Source: Flavobacteriales bacterium CG_4_10_14_0_2_um_filter_35_18
GTDB lineage: Bacteria > Bacteroidota > Bacteroidia > Flavobacteriales > Flavobacteriaceae
Direction: 5' to 3'
DNA: 46,360 bases
Assembly: GCA_002793215.1 (NCBI GenBank)
Contig: PFPU01000020.1
Coordinates: forward strand, 1-46,360
Part shown: piece by piece, positions 36,864 to 46,360 of the stretch
Layout: each line of letters begins with the position of its first letter
How positions within the stretch are numbered: the stretch's first letter is position 1
Made by a program: the position numbers and the translations under genes
Notes under the pieces: generated by a model
What the model was told of the DNA's origin: nothing
Seen by the model: the letters and a program-made list of their open reading frames with translations, nothing else
Database searches by the model: none

Positions 36864-36934
36864 GTGCCATTTTAAATTTTTTCATGATAAATAATGCTAA
36901 GTTTGCACTTCTTAAGAAAAATTAAATTTTTTAG

Positions 36935-37936
36935 ATGACGGTTGCAGTTGTGATTTTAAATTGGAATGGAAAAAACTTGCTCGAAAAGTTTTTGCCAAGT
37001 GTGGTTGCCTACAGCCAAGAAGCGCAAATTTATATTGCCGATAATGCCTCAACCGATAATTCTTTAGCCTATGTCTCTACAAATTACTTTGATAGCGTAA
37101 AAATTATTAAGAATAAAAGCAATGGTGGCTATGCCAAAGGTTATAACGAAGCTTTAAAACAAGTTAAAACTGATATCTATATTTTGTTAAATTCAGATGT
37201 TGAGGTTAGCAAAGATTGGTTAAAACCCATCTTAAAACAGTTTGAATTAGAGTCAAATACCGCTATTATTCAGCCTAAAATTTTAGATTATAAAAATAAA
37301 GCTTATTTTGAATATGCCGGTGCAGCGGGAGGTTTTATCGACTTTTTAGGTTATCCTTTTTGTCGCGGACGCATTTTTATGAGTCTAGAAAAAGACACCC
37401 ATCAATTTGACAATATCATTCCAATTTTTTGGGCTTCGGGTGCTTGCTTATGTATTAAAAGTGCTGTTTATCATCATCTAAACGGATTTGATGAAGATTA
37501 TTTTGCCCATCAAGAAGAAATCGATTTGTGCTGGCGTGCTCATAATTTGGGATACAAAGCGCAATATGTTGGCACCTCGACGGTTTATCATATTGGAGGG
37601 GCAACTTTGAGAGAGGAAAATCCGACAAAAACGTTCCTGAATTTTAGAAATAGCCTCTACTCTATTGTTAAAAACGTTCCAAAACGTTACCTTTTTCTGA
37701 TTGTTTTGTCAAGACTTTTATTAGATGCCATTGCTGGGTTAAAATTTATAATAGAGCTACGGCCTATTCATACTTGGGCTATTATTAATGCTCATTTTAG
37801 TTTTTATTCAAACTTTAGTATGATGGCTAAAAAGCGCAAACAAAGTCCTAAAAAAACAATTCATTATTATAAATGTATCGGCATTGTTTGGAACCATTTT
37901 GTTTTAGGACGTCAAACTTTTTCGAGTATAAAATAA
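36935..37936 (+). CDS. Family 2 glycosyltransferase
   Basis: 333 aa; VAVVILNWNGKNLLEKFLPSVV, IADNASTDNS, NSDVEVSKDWL, DEDYFAHQEEIDLCWRA. Confidence 0.92.
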   Translation: MTVAVVILNWNGKNLLEKFLPSVVAYSQEAQIYIADNASTDNSLAYVSTNYFDSVKIIKNKSNGGYAKGYNEALKQVKTDIYILLNSDVEVSKDWLKPILKQFELESNTAIIQPKILDYKNKAYFEYAGAAGGFIDFLGYPFCRGRIFMSLEKDTHQFDNIIPIFWASGACLCIKSAVYHHLNGFDEDYFAHQEEIDLCWRAHNLGYKAQYVGTSTVYHIGGATLREENPTKTFLNFRNSLYSIVKNVPKRYLFLIVLSRLLLDAIAGLKFIIELRPIHTWAIINAHFSFYSNFSMMAKKRKQSPKKTIHYYKCIGIVWNHFVLGRQTFSSIK

Positions 37937-38018
37937 ACTAATCAAAGCTTGCAATGCAACTTAAAGCAACGTAAATTAGGGACTTTATATAAATTGTTTA
38001 ATTTTAAAAGAATTCAAT

Positions 38019-38780
38019 ATGCCAAAAACAATATTCATAAGTGGCGCAACATCGGGATTTGGAAAAGCCATTGCCGAGCGCTTTGCAAAAGATGGTGAAA
38101 ATCTAATCATTACAGGACGTCGCAAGGAACGCCTTGAAGCATTTGCCCAAGAATTAATTAAAATATTTCATGTTAAAGTGCTCACGCTCAACTTCGACGT
38201 ACGTGTTGAACAAGAAGTCAATGCCGCCATTAAAAGCATTCCTAAAGATTTTCAAACTATTGATATTTTAGTCAATAACGCTGGTTTGGCAAGTGGTATG
38301 AGCACCATCCAAGACGGTAAAACCGAAGATTGGGATGTGATGATTGATACCAATATTAAGGGTTTGCTTTATGTAACTCACGCCGTTTTGCCTTTGCTTT
38401 ATAATTCTAGTACGCCACACATTATCAATATCGGTTCAACTGCTGGTAAAGAAGTGTATTTAAAGGGAAATGTTTATTGTGCAACCAAACACGCCGTTGA
38501 TGCCATTTCAAAAGCTTTGCGAATTGACTTACTAGAAAAAGGCGTTAAAGTTACCCAAATTGCGCCTGGAGCTGCCGAAACGGAATTTTCTATTGTTCGC
38601 CTTCACGGAGATAAAGACGCGGCTAAAAAAATTTATGAGGGTTACCAGCCCATGACTGCCCAAGATATTGCACTTGTGGTGCATTTTGCGGCCACTTTAC
38701 CGAAAAATCTTTGTATAAACGATATGGTTTTAACTTCTTTAGCACAAGCAAATAATCTTTATTTTAATAGAAAAATCTAG
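38019..38780 (+). CDS. SDR-family oxidoreductase (YdfG-like 3-hydroxy acid dehydrogenase)
   Basis: 253 aa; FISGATSGFGKAIAERFA, NNAGLASG, GSTAGKEVYLKGNVYCATKHA. Confidence 0.9.
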   Translation: MPKTIFISGATSGFGKAIAERFAKDGENLIITGRRKERLEAFAQELIKIFHVKVLTLNFDVRVEQEVNAAIKSIPKDFQTIDILVNNAGLASGMSTIQDGKTEDWDVMIDTNIKGLLYVTHAVLPLLYNSSTPHIINIGSTAGKEVYLKGNVYCATKHAVDAISKALRIDLLEKGVKVTQIAPGAAETEFSIVRLHGDKDAAKKIYEGYQPMTAQDIALVVHFAATLPKNLCINDMVLTSLAQANNLYFNRKI

Positions 38781-38787
38781 TCAATTT

Positions 38788-40128
38788 TTAAATCAAACCG
38801 CGCGATTTAAATTCAAGGTATTTATTTATCACATTCACTGTTAAGTTTTTAGGCTTAGATAGGATGCTATAGATGCCGCTTCGTTTGAGTTCTAATTGCA
38901 TGTGTCTTTTTTCTAAAGCAAATTTTTGAGCAATGGTTTGATGGTAAATACTTTCTAAGTCTTCGGCATGTTGTTGCAACAAATTGTCTAATTCGGTATT
39001 TTCAAAAAAAACCACCACCAATAAATGTTGTTTTGAAAGGGCTTGTAAAAAAGGCAATTGCCGTTTTAAAGCGGTAATGTGTTCAAAATTTGTATATAAA
39101 ATAAGCAGACTACGTTGGGTAATTTGACGTTTTGCAAAGGCATATAAAAAACCATAATCAGCCTCTTTATACTGTGTGGTAAGCTTATAGAGCGACTCAT
39201 TAATGAGCTGTAACTGTATTTTTTTATGACTGGCTTTTAAGCTGATTTCGACTTTTTTTGAGAAACAAATTAAGCCGGCTTTGTCTTTTTTTAACAAGGT
39301 AATATTTGCAAAAGCTAAAGCGGAATTAATAGCGTAATCTAACAATTTTAAACCTTCAAAAGGCATTTTCATGGTGCGACCCGTATCTATAAGCGCGTAA
39401 ATAGGTTGTGATTTTTCATCTTGAAATTGGTTTGCCATCAATTGCGCATGTTTTGCGGTTGCTTTCCAGTTAATGGTTCTATAATCGTCGCCGGCAACAT
39501 AATTTTTAATTTGTTCAAACTCTAAAGAATGTCCGATAGCTCTATTTTTTTTGAGTCCAAATTGCGCTATTTTATTGTTAAAAGCCAAGAATTCATATTG
39601 GCGCATTTGTATAAAAGATGGATAAACAGGAATTCGTTCATCTGCATTGAACACAAAGCGACGCTTAACAAGTCCCAATTTTGAATGGACATAAACATTG
39701 AGGTTTCCAAAAATATATTCTCCGCGTTCTAAGGGTAAGACCGTATAATTTAATTTTGTATCCGATTTAGATTGCAGTTTACAACGCAAATAAAAATCGC
39801 GTTTTTGAAATTGTGCCGGCAATTCATCAATCACCTCCATAAAGACATCAAAAGGATAGTAATTACTTAAATCAATACTTATCAAATTGTTATCTGAATT
39901 TGACAGTTTTTTGCTTAGGTTTCGGTTTGCTTTGATAGGATTTCTAAACCGGAACATCAATATAGCATCCATTACAAAAATAAACCCTAATAAAATGGTG
40001 GCATAAAACACCAAATTAAAAAGAAGTGGCATCCAAAAAGAACCTAAAAACCCTGCCGCCAATAGGCTTATAAGCCAATAAAATCGGTCATTGATATAAA
40101 GTCTTTTAAAAAAAGTGGCAAGCTTCAT
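38788..40128 (-). CDS. DUF58-domain membrane protein with VWA-like region
   Basis: Start moved to MKLATFFKRLYINDRFYWL (40128); GHSLEFEQIKNYVAGDDYRTINWKATAKHAQLMANQFQDEKSQPIYALIDTGRTM. Confidence 0.88.
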   Translation of the reverse strand: MKLATFFKRLYINDRFYWLISLLAAGFLGSFWMPLLFNLVFYATILLGFIFVMDAILMFRFRNPIKANRNLSKKLSNSDNNLISIDLSNYYPFDVFMEVIDELPAQFQKRDFYLRCKLQSKSDTKLNYTVLPLERGEYIFGNLNVYVHSKLGLVKRRFVFNADERIPVYPSFIQMRQYEFLAFNNKIAQFGLKKNRAIGHSLEFEQIKNYVAGDDYRTINWKATAKHAQLMANQFQDEKSQPIYALIDTGRTMKMPFEGLKLLDYAINSALAFANITLLKKDKAGLICFSKKVEISLKASHKKIQLQLINESLYKLTTQYKEADYGFLYAFAKRQITQRSLLILYTNFEHITALKRQLPFLQALSKQHLLVVVFFENTELDNLLQQHAEDLESIYHQTIAQKFALEKRHMQLELKRSGIYSILSKPKNLTVNVINKYLEFKSRGLI

Positions 40129-40138
40129 AAATTCAATA

Positions 40139-41131
40139 TTAACGCGGCACTTGAATAGAATCGAGAATTGATTTAATAACATGGTCAGTTGTCAAACCCT
40201 CCATTTCATGTTCGGGAGTCAGCAACATGCGGTGTCTTAAAACGGGAAAAATAACTTTTTGAATATCTTCAGGGCTTACAAAATCACGTCCATTTAAAGC
40301 GGCGCAAGCCTTGCTAGACTGCAAAATGGCAATGCTGGCACGTGGTGAGCCTCCTAAATATAATTGCGGATGGTTTCGGGTACTCATTACCAAATCGGCG
40401 ATATAATTTACCAATTTTTCTTCAATAAAAACATCAAAAATAAGCGTTCTAAAAGTGAGCAATTGCGATTCAGATAAAACGGCTTCAATAAGCGCTTCTG
40501 GTTTTTGATTTTTGCGATTTATTTGGGTTTTTAAAATTTCAATTTCATCGGCTTTATCTGGGTAACCGACATTTATTTTAAATAAAAATCGGTCGAGTTG
40601 TGCTTCGGGCAAGGCATAAGTTCCTTCCTGCTCTATTGGGTTTTGAGTTGCTAAAACTAAAAATGGTGGCATCATTTTAAATTCGTGACCATCAATGGTA
40701 ATTTGACGCTCTTCCATCACTTCAAACAGCGCCGATTGTGTTTTTGCAGGGGCTCTATTCACCTCGTCAATGAGAATTAAATTAGAGAAAATGGGACCTT
40801 TTTTAAATTCAAATTCCGATGTTTTCATATTCAAAACCGAAGTTCCCAAAATATCGCTTGGCATTAAATCGGGTGTAAATTGAATCCTGCTAAAGCCGGC
40901 ACTTACCGTTTTGGCTAAAAGTTTTGCCGTAATTGTTTTTGCAACCCCTGGAACACCTTCAATAAGCACGTGACCATCAGCTAAAAGCGCAATTATTAGC
41001 AAGTCAATAAATTCTTTTTGCCCAACAATTACCTTGTGGAGTTGTGTTTTAATTTGCGATACAGCCGTCAACAATTCCTGAAGCTCTAGTCGGTTGTTAA
41101 AGGGTAAATTGGTATTTTCAGTTGTATTCAT
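40139..41131 (-). CDS. MoxR-family AAA+ ATPase
   Basis: 330 aa; LIEGVPGVAKTITAK Walker A, LILIDEVNRAPAKTQSALFEVMEERQ Walker B, ATQNPIEQEGTYALPEAQLDRFL. Confidence 0.95.
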   Translation of the reverse strand: MNTTENTNLPFNNRLELQELLTAVSQIKTQLHKVIVGQKEFIDLLIIALLADGHVLIEGVPGVAKTITAKLLAKTVSAGFSRIQFTPDLMPSDILGTSVLNMKTSEFEFKKGPIFSNLILIDEVNRAPAKTQSALFEVMEERQITIDGHEFKMMPPFLVLATQNPIEQEGTYALPEAQLDRFLFKINVGYPDKADEIEILKTQINRKNQKPEALIEAVLSESQLLTFRTLIFDVFIEEKLVNYIADLVMSTRNHPQLYLGGSPRASIAILQSSKACAALNGRDFVSPEDIQKVIFPVLRHRMLLTPEHEMEGLTTDHVIKSILDSIQVPR

Positions 41132-42324
41132 AAAGCATTGTGTGTTAAATTGTAAATTAAATTATTTAGCAAAATTAAGTCAGCTTTTGTAAGATTTTGT
41201 TTTGCTTCTACTAATTTTATAAAGTTGATGACTTTTTCGGTTTCTTCAAAGGATTTGCCAATTTTTAACGCGGCTATTTTGGTAAAATCCTTTTTGTAAA
41301 TATCGGTTTCAATATGATATTTTAAACGAATCTCTGCCAAAAAGTAGCGTATTTTATGTGTGGCAATTATTTTATGTGACGCCTTAGTATAATACATGTT
41401 CGAAATGGTTCTTGTAAATGCTAAAGTCTGATTTTGAAGTGGTTTAATAATTGGAATGATTCTTTGAATGCGCTTTCCACCAAACAAAACAAAAACAAGG
41501 CTTCCAAATAGGACGATTTGATAAGCCCATTTTAAACTTTTATTTGACAAAATAAAATATAATGGTGACGAAATTTGTGTCTTTCCCGATTTATAATAAG
41601 CATCCCAATAAATATAACTTGGATTGCCTAAATAAGATAAAACTTGAGCGGCATATTCTTGATTAGGCGCTTTTAATAAGGTGTAGTTTATAAAGGCTTC
41701 GGGATAAGTATTAAACAAAAAGTAGCCCTTGCCATACTGATATTTCACAAAATTTACACCCGATTTTATCCGGCTATTTTGGGTGTTTAATAGACCACTT
41801 TCACCTAAAATATTTGCCGCAATTGTGTCAACTTCTTTAAACACAAAATTTTCAAAAGGGCGGTCAAAATAGTATTCTTTTGAGCCAAAAGCCTTGTTTG
41901 ATAAGGTAAAATAAGGTTTTTCTTCAAGAGCATTACTTTGTAATAATTTGGTTTTTAAATGCAAGGTGTCAAGATCTATTTGATGCGTGGCGATGAATAC
42001 GGTATTGCCTTTTTCTACAAATTTTAAGAGTTCATCAAACTCAGCTTTACCAAAATTTACCGATTTATCTATAAACATATACGTGCCCGCTTTTGAGCTA
42101 TCTTTTAAAAAAAGGTAGGGCGAAATTCTGATGGTTTCAATTTTTGATTTTGGAAATAAGTCCGCTAATTCTTTAAATAAAACATAGGTTCCAAAAGGCA
42201 TTTTATGAGATGAAACGTAGGTTTCAAACCAATTAATTGGCTTAGGCTTTTGAAGCTCATAGATGGTCAATAATCCCAAACCGAGCACAAACAAAAACAG
42301 ATATATTTTATTTCTTTGGTTCAA
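41128..42324 (-). CDS. DUF4350-type membrane protein
   Basis: 398 aa; N-terminal TM, MPFGTYVLFKELADLFP, second TM mid-protein; cluster context; 4-nt overlap with the MoxR gene. Confidence 0.65.
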   Translation of the reverse strand: MNQRNKIYLFLFVLGLGLLTIYELQKPKPINWFETYVSSHKMPFGTYVLFKELADLFPKSKIETIRISPYLFLKDSSKAGTYMFIDKSVNFGKAEFDELLKFVEKGNTVFIATHQIDLDTLHLKTKLLQSNALEEKPYFTLSNKAFGSKEYYFDRPFENFVFKEVDTIAANILGESGLLNTQNSRIKSGVNFVKYQYGKGYFLFNTYPEAFINYTLLKAPNQEYAAQVLSYLGNPSYIYWDAYYKSGKTQISSPLYFILSNKSLKWAYQIVLFGSLVFVLFGGKRIQRIIPIIKPLQNQTLAFTRTISNMYYTKASHKIIATHKIRYFLAEIRLKYHIETDIYKKDFTKIAALKIGKSFEETEKVINFIKLVEAKQNLTKADLILLNNLIYNLTHNAL

Positions 42325-43060
42325 TGTGGTTTATTTTAATTAATAAGTCCTCAAAAATGGACTTTATAGATTTGTAATGGGCGTCATTTACTAAAAAACT
42401 GCCATACCAAACATAATCAAACATCAAGGTACTTTGCTTAAAAACAGGTTTTAAATCATTATTTGACAATTCATTACAATAATCATCATTTGTTTTATGG
42501 GCTTGCCAATTAATAAGGTTTCTCGTGCTAAGCTGTTTTAAAATTTTAAGATATTCAAAACGAATGGCTAGTCTAAAATTGCCATCGGCTACAGCTTTAT
42601 TGATTAATTGATCAAGATTTTCAAATTTTAACAAGGCATCCTCATCAAAAACTTGAACATTTTTTGAATTAGAAAGCGTTCCATCAGTCAATTGCTTCAC
42701 ATTGATTTTTATAAAAAACTTGGTAAGTATAAATAAACAGAGCACTAAAATTAAGTACGGAAGTATTAAAAATGTGGTTTTTAAAATACCAGTCGCTTTT
42801 TCAACACCAAATAGCCAAGATAAAAAGCGGTTTGCCATTTTTATAAACCAGTTAAAAATGCGTTCTACGATGCTTGGCTTTTGAGTGGCTTCCTTATAAT
42901 TAAAATCGCTTTGCTTTTTATAATTGCGAATGTGTTGCGCATTAAAATGTTTGACTTCAATATGAGTTGTATCTTGCTTTAATTTATTGACATTGTTGTT
43001 TTTAGCCGATAAACTAAAGCACGTAAAAATAATTAAGAATATGAATACACTTTTAAGCAC
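42308..43060 (-). CDS. DUF4129-type membrane protein
   Basis: 250 aa; signal peptide, TM, C-terminal AIRFEYLKILKQLSTRNLINWQAHKTNDDYCNEL. Confidence 0.7.
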   Translation of the reverse strand: MLKSVFIFLIIFTCFSLSAKNNNVNKLKQDTTHIEVKHFNAQHIRNYKKQSDFNYKEATQKPSIVERIFNWFIKMANRFLSWLFGVEKATGILKTTFLILPYLILVLCLFILTKFFIKINVKQLTDGTLSNSKNVQVFDEDALLKFENLDQLINKAVADGNFRLAIRFEYLKILKQLSTRNLINWQAHKTNDDYCNELSNNDLKPVFKQSTLMFDYVWYGSFLVNDAHYKSIKSIFEDLLIKINHIEPKK

Positions 43061-43941
43061 TAGTTTTTACCCAAATTTTCAATGGTTTCTATGGTTCCAG
43101 ATTGGAATTTTTGTTCATTTAAATCAAAATATATCAAAACAATGGCAATTACCGTTATCACGGTCATTAAAAACCGACCGGCATAAGAAAACACAGTGAG
43201 TAACAGATAAATTGGGTCTGAAAAAAATCCAATAAATGCTGTTGGATCTTCTTTGCCAATGCTTGTGGCCATTTTAACTATTGAATAAATTAAAGAAGGA
43301 ATATTAAAAACATAGCCTAAAATTCCTACTAAAATTGAAACTACTAGCAAAACGCCAAAAGTTTCAAACCAATGATCTTTAACCAAAATAAAACAGTGAG
43401 AAATGGTTTCCCCAATATTTTTTTCTTCAAATACCATAATGGTGATTCCCAAAGAAAAGGGCACATATAAATAAATGCCGGGAATGATGCATAAAATAGT
43501 TCCTAAAACAATTAATATTAGCGACAAAATTACAAAGCCTAAAATAGACCAAAATTGGTTTCTAGTTTGTTTAACAATATCATCATAAATAACTTGACCA
43601 TCATTTTCGATATAAGATTTTATATACAATGTCGCAACAATTTGCATTAAAGTATAAGTAGCCAATGCGGCAAATATCATTAAGATAATCGACAAAAAGT
43701 TGCTGCCACTAAACATTGCAAAAGGATTTGATTCAAAATTAGAGGTGCTAAAATTGTCTAAAACATTGCTAAAAGTATAAAAATAGAGTGCTATAGCAAA
43801 AAGGCTTATAGCTACAAAAGGCCAGGTTATTTTAAGGATACACATAAATAAAGGTTTCCATTCTGATCTAATAAATCCAAAAGCATCGGTAATTATGGCG
43901 CCTAAATCGCGCTCGCGTTTAAAAGTAATTATTCTATTCAT
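43060..43941 (-). CDS. Polytopic membrane protein of unknown function
   Basis: 293 aa; multiple predicted TMs (IIPGIYLYVPFSLGITIMVFEEKNIG); overlaps both neighbours in cluster. Confidence 0.7.
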   Translation of the reverse strand: MNRIITFKRERDLGAIITDAFGFIRSEWKPLFMCILKITWPFVAISLFAIALYFYTFSNVLDNFSTSNFESNPFAMFSGSNFLSIILMIFAALATYTLMQIVATLYIKSYIENDGQVIYDDIVKQTRNQFWSILGFVILSLILIVLGTILCIIPGIYLYVPFSLGITIMVFEEKNIGETISHCFILVKDHWFETFGVLLVVSILVGILGYVFNIPSLIYSIVKMATSIGKEDPTAFIGFFSDPIYLLLTVFSYAGRFLMTVITVIAIVLIYFDLNEQKFQSGTIETIENLGKN

Positions 43942-44896
43942 TGGTTTGATTATGAGTTAGTTTAATAGGGTAAATAACATAGTAAAAGATAATAAGTGCT
44001 AACGATGAAATGATGATAAAAAGCGCCAGCCAATCGGGCATTTCGGTATGACGCGTAACAAAACCCTCTAAAAATCCGGCAATGATAAAAAAAGGTATGG
44101 TGCTCAACATTATTTTTAAACCATCTTTTGCACTCTTTTTAAAAGCATTAACTCTAGAAAAGGTTTTTGGAAACAGCAATCCACTGCCTAAAACCAATCC
44201 GGCGCAGCCCGCAACAATTATTACCGAAATTTCTATGGTTCCGTGAATCCAAATGGTTCTTGATGACTCCCATAAAAGTTGTTTTTCAGAAAAAAAGTAA
44301 ACAAAAGAGCCGAGCATAATGCCATTTTGCATGAGTAAATATAAAGAACCAATACAAAATAAAATACCTAATATAAAGGTGCTTAAGGCAACTTTAATAT
44401 TATTCAACGTAATCATTAAAAACATTTTAGAAGCTCCCGCTTGCGAATAAATTGCCATGGGCGTGCCCTTTTCAATATTTTCTAAAGTTTCATTAACATA
44501 ACTATCCCCTAAAATTAAGCGCACAAAATCGCCATCTTGACTTGCAGAATAAGCGCCTGCAATGGTAAAGAGCACAAATACTAAAAATGCTATAGCTAAT
44601 TGTTTTTGATAATTATAAAATAATAGTGGACATTCTGTTTTAAAGAAGCTGATAAATCTGTTTTTTGATTCTTTTTTCGATTTATAAATTTTTTGATGAG
44701 CTTTAACTGCTAAAGCATTCAAAAATAAACTGGTATTACTTTTTGGATAAAAGCTTGAGGCATAACTTAAATCATCGGTAATTTCGAGGTATAAATCTGA
44801 TAATTTATCAGGTTCTATGTCTTTTTTACCGTCTAAAACGGCTTCAAATAAAAGCCATTTATCTTTATTCTTTTTTAAGAAAGCTGCTTCGCGCAA
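43934..44896 (-). CDS. Stage II sporulation protein M (SpoIIM)-family membrane protein
   Basis: 320 aa; TTG start (REAAFLKKNKDKW), in-frame TAA two codons upstream; NNIKVALSTFILGILFCIGSLYLLMQNGIMLGSFVYFF, WIHGTIEISVIIVAGCAGLVLG. Confidence 0.85.
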   Translation of the reverse strand: MREAAFLKKNKDKWLLFEAVLDGKKDIEPDKLSDLYLEITDDLSYASSFYPKSNTSLFLNALAVKAHQKIYKSKKESKNRFISFFKTECPLLFYNYQKQLAIAFLVFVLFTIAGAYSASQDGDFVRLILGDSYVNETLENIEKGTPMAIYSQAGASKMFLMITLNNIKVALSTFILGILFCIGSLYLLMQNGIMLGSFVYFFSEKQLLWESSRTIWIHGTIEISVIIVAGCAGLVLGSGLLFPKTFSRVNAFKKSAKDGLKIMLSTIPFFIIAGFLEGFVTRHTEMPDWLALFIIISSLALIIFYYVIYPIKLTHNQTNE

Positions 44897-44902
44897 TTTT
44901 TA

Positions 44903-44910
44903 TAATTTTG
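44903..44910 (+). promoter_or_regulatory. Candidate -7 box of the RDD-protein gene
   Basis: TAATTTTG (TAnnTTTG) in the 35-bp divergent gap; no exact -33 TTG found. Confidence 0.4.
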
Positions 44911-44931
44911 TAGCCCAAATAACCGAAAAAA

Positions 44932-45651
44932 ATGGATGAATTTCAAATAGAAACGGCACAAAATGTAAGTATTAATCAACAAGTTGCTAACCTAAGCTCT
45001 CGAATAATGGCTTACTTGATTGATGTGCTTATTATTATCAGCTATTTTATCCTTATCAATATGATTTTAAACGCCTTAGATTTTAAAAAAGGCCTTGATA
45101 ATTATGTATATTACATCCTTATATCGCTTCCAGCCTTTTTTTATAGCTTGTTTTTTGAAACCCTTTTAAACGGACAGACTCCAGGAAAAATGCTATTGAA
45201 TATTAGAGTTGTTAAAATTGATGGCAGTAAACCCTATTTTGGAAGCTTTTTGTTGCGGTGGGTGCTTAAAATTATTGATGTTGATTTGGCATCGGGCAGT
45301 GTGGCAATTTTAACCATTTTATTAAACGGCAAAGGACAGCGCTTAGGCGATATTGCCGCAGGAACAACCGTCATTAATGAACGTCACAAAATTGGAATTG
45401 ACAATACCATTTTAACAAATTTACCCGATAATTATAAACCCTTATATGCGCAGGTTACACTTTTATCCGATAAGGATATTCAAACAATTAAGAATTTATA
45501 TCTTAAAGCCTCAAGAAACCGCGATTATCAAATTATTGTGAAGTTAACAGCAAAAATTGTTGAAATTACAGGAATAGCCTCCACACAAAAACCTTTTGAT
45601 TTTGTTAAAACGGTATTGAACGATTACAATTTTTACACTCAAAATAATTAA
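44932..45651 (+). CDS. RDD-family membrane protein
   Basis: 239 aa; LSSRIMAYLIDVLIIISYF, NGQTPGKMLLNIRVVKIDGSKPYFGSFLLRWVLKIID, RLGDIAAGTTVI. Confidence 0.9.
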   Translation: MDEFQIETAQNVSINQQVANLSSRIMAYLIDVLIIISYFILINMILNALDFKKGLDNYVYYILISLPAFFYSLFFETLLNGQTPGKMLLNIRVVKIDGSKPYFGSFLLRWVLKIIDVDLASGSVAILTILLNGKGQRLGDIAAGTTVINERHKIGIDNTILTNLPDNYKPLYAQVTLLSDKDIQTIKNLYLKASRNRDYQIIVKLTAKIVEITGIASTQKPFDFVKTVLNDYNFYTQNN

Positions 45652-45674
45652 ATATCAATGGCTTAAGTTATATT

Positions 45675-46360
45675 TTATTGAGGTAAATTTTCAAGTAAAA
45701 AACGCTTTACATTTCCGCCCATTATCAAACTAATTTGGTCAGATGTAAAATTAAGTTTTAGCAATTCATCGGTAATTAATGACAATCCCGTGATGTCAAA
45801 AGGGATTGATATAGCTCCGTCGGCATCAGAACCTAGGGCAACATGATCAATGCCAATTAATTTTACGGCATATTGAATGGCTTGCGCAATGTGTTTTGCA
45901 TCGGGTTCACAAACCGCTTTATCAAAAAAGGCAATGCCAACAATGCCACCCGTATTTGCAATGCCAATTAAATGTTTATCAGACAAATTACGCACATTAT
46001 CACAAGTTCCTTTTACGCCGGTATGTGAACTTAAAATGGGCTTAGTTGTGAGCTTTAAAATATCATCAAGCATTTGCTCAGAGCAATGTGCCACATCGAC
46101 AATCATATTTTTTTCTTGCATTTTTTTGATGACTTCTTTACCAAAATCGGTCAATCCTGTATGCAAAACACCATGAGCCGAAGAGCCTAGTTCATTATCA
46201 AAAAAATGAACCGGCGACATCATTCTAACACCTGCATCATAAAGCACCTCAATATTGGTCAGTTTGCCACTCAACGCGTGCATGCCTTCTATGCCGAGAT
46301 AACCTGCGGCAATTTGTCGGTTATTTTTTCGTTTTTCGATAAAATTTTGCAAATCGGTTT
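45675..46360 (-). CDS. Membrane dipeptidase (peptidase M19), 5' end beyond window
   Basis: YLGIEGMHALSG, IVDVAHCSEQMLDDIL, PILSSHTGVKGTCDNVRNL, GIDHVALGSDADGAI; frame stays open to the window edge, so the TTG start at 46352 is probably not real. Confidence 0.88.
   Translation of the reverse strand, partial: TDLQNFIEKRKNNRQIAAGYLGIEGMHALSGKLTNIEVLYDAGVRMMSPVHFFDNELGSSAHGVLHTGLTDFGKEVIKKMQEKNMIVDVAHCSEQMLDDILKLTTKPILSSHTGVKGTCDNVRNLSDKHLIGIANTGGIVGIAFFDKAVCEPDAKHIAQAIQYAVKLIGIDHVALGSDADGAISIPFDITGLSLITDELLKLNFTSDQISLIMGGNVKRFLLENLPQ

Noticed and set aside
43934-44896. Sporulation function
   Set aside because: SpoIIM-family name only; the genome looks like a non-sporulating Bacteroidota and the neighbours are MoxR/DUF58-type genes.

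Overview
A 46.4-kb AT-rich chromosomal window, apparently from a member of Bacteroidota/Flavobacteriia (inferred from protein families, PorX, and TAnnTTTG-type -7 promoter boxes). It is mostly dense, orderly chromosomal gene content: about 43 protein genes, two tRNA genes (Lys-UUU, Leu-GAG) and a few intrinsic terminators. I saw no CRISPR array, transposase, integrase, phage module or complete restriction/defence system. The main blocks are: (i) an agmatine-to-putrescine pair (3' end of an aguB-like gene, aguA); (ii) a seven-gene, single-strand block (8126-17952) encoding what looks like a complete reductive uracil/thymine catabolic route with an NCS1 transporter carrying a ~100-aa hydrophilic insertion; (iii) a lipid A block (lpxD, lpxC-fabZ fusion, lpxA, efp, divergent second lpxD) followed by sucD and fabG; (iv) porX opposite an HD-domain phosphohydrolase; (v) serC-serA-DUF1015-yggS; (vi) holA divergent from a solitary HsdR-N-like PD-(D/E)xK protein; (vii) a compact membrane cluster SpoIIM/DUF4129/DUF4350/MoxR/DUF58 divergent from an RDD protein. 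I did not find a clearly new system. The best leads for undescribed biology are the MoxR-DUF58-SpoIIM membrane cluster, the DUF1015 protein in the serine operon, the solo HsdR-N protein next to holA, the divergent LpxD paralog, and the NCS1 insertion. All product calls are from reading translated motifs; no database search was run.
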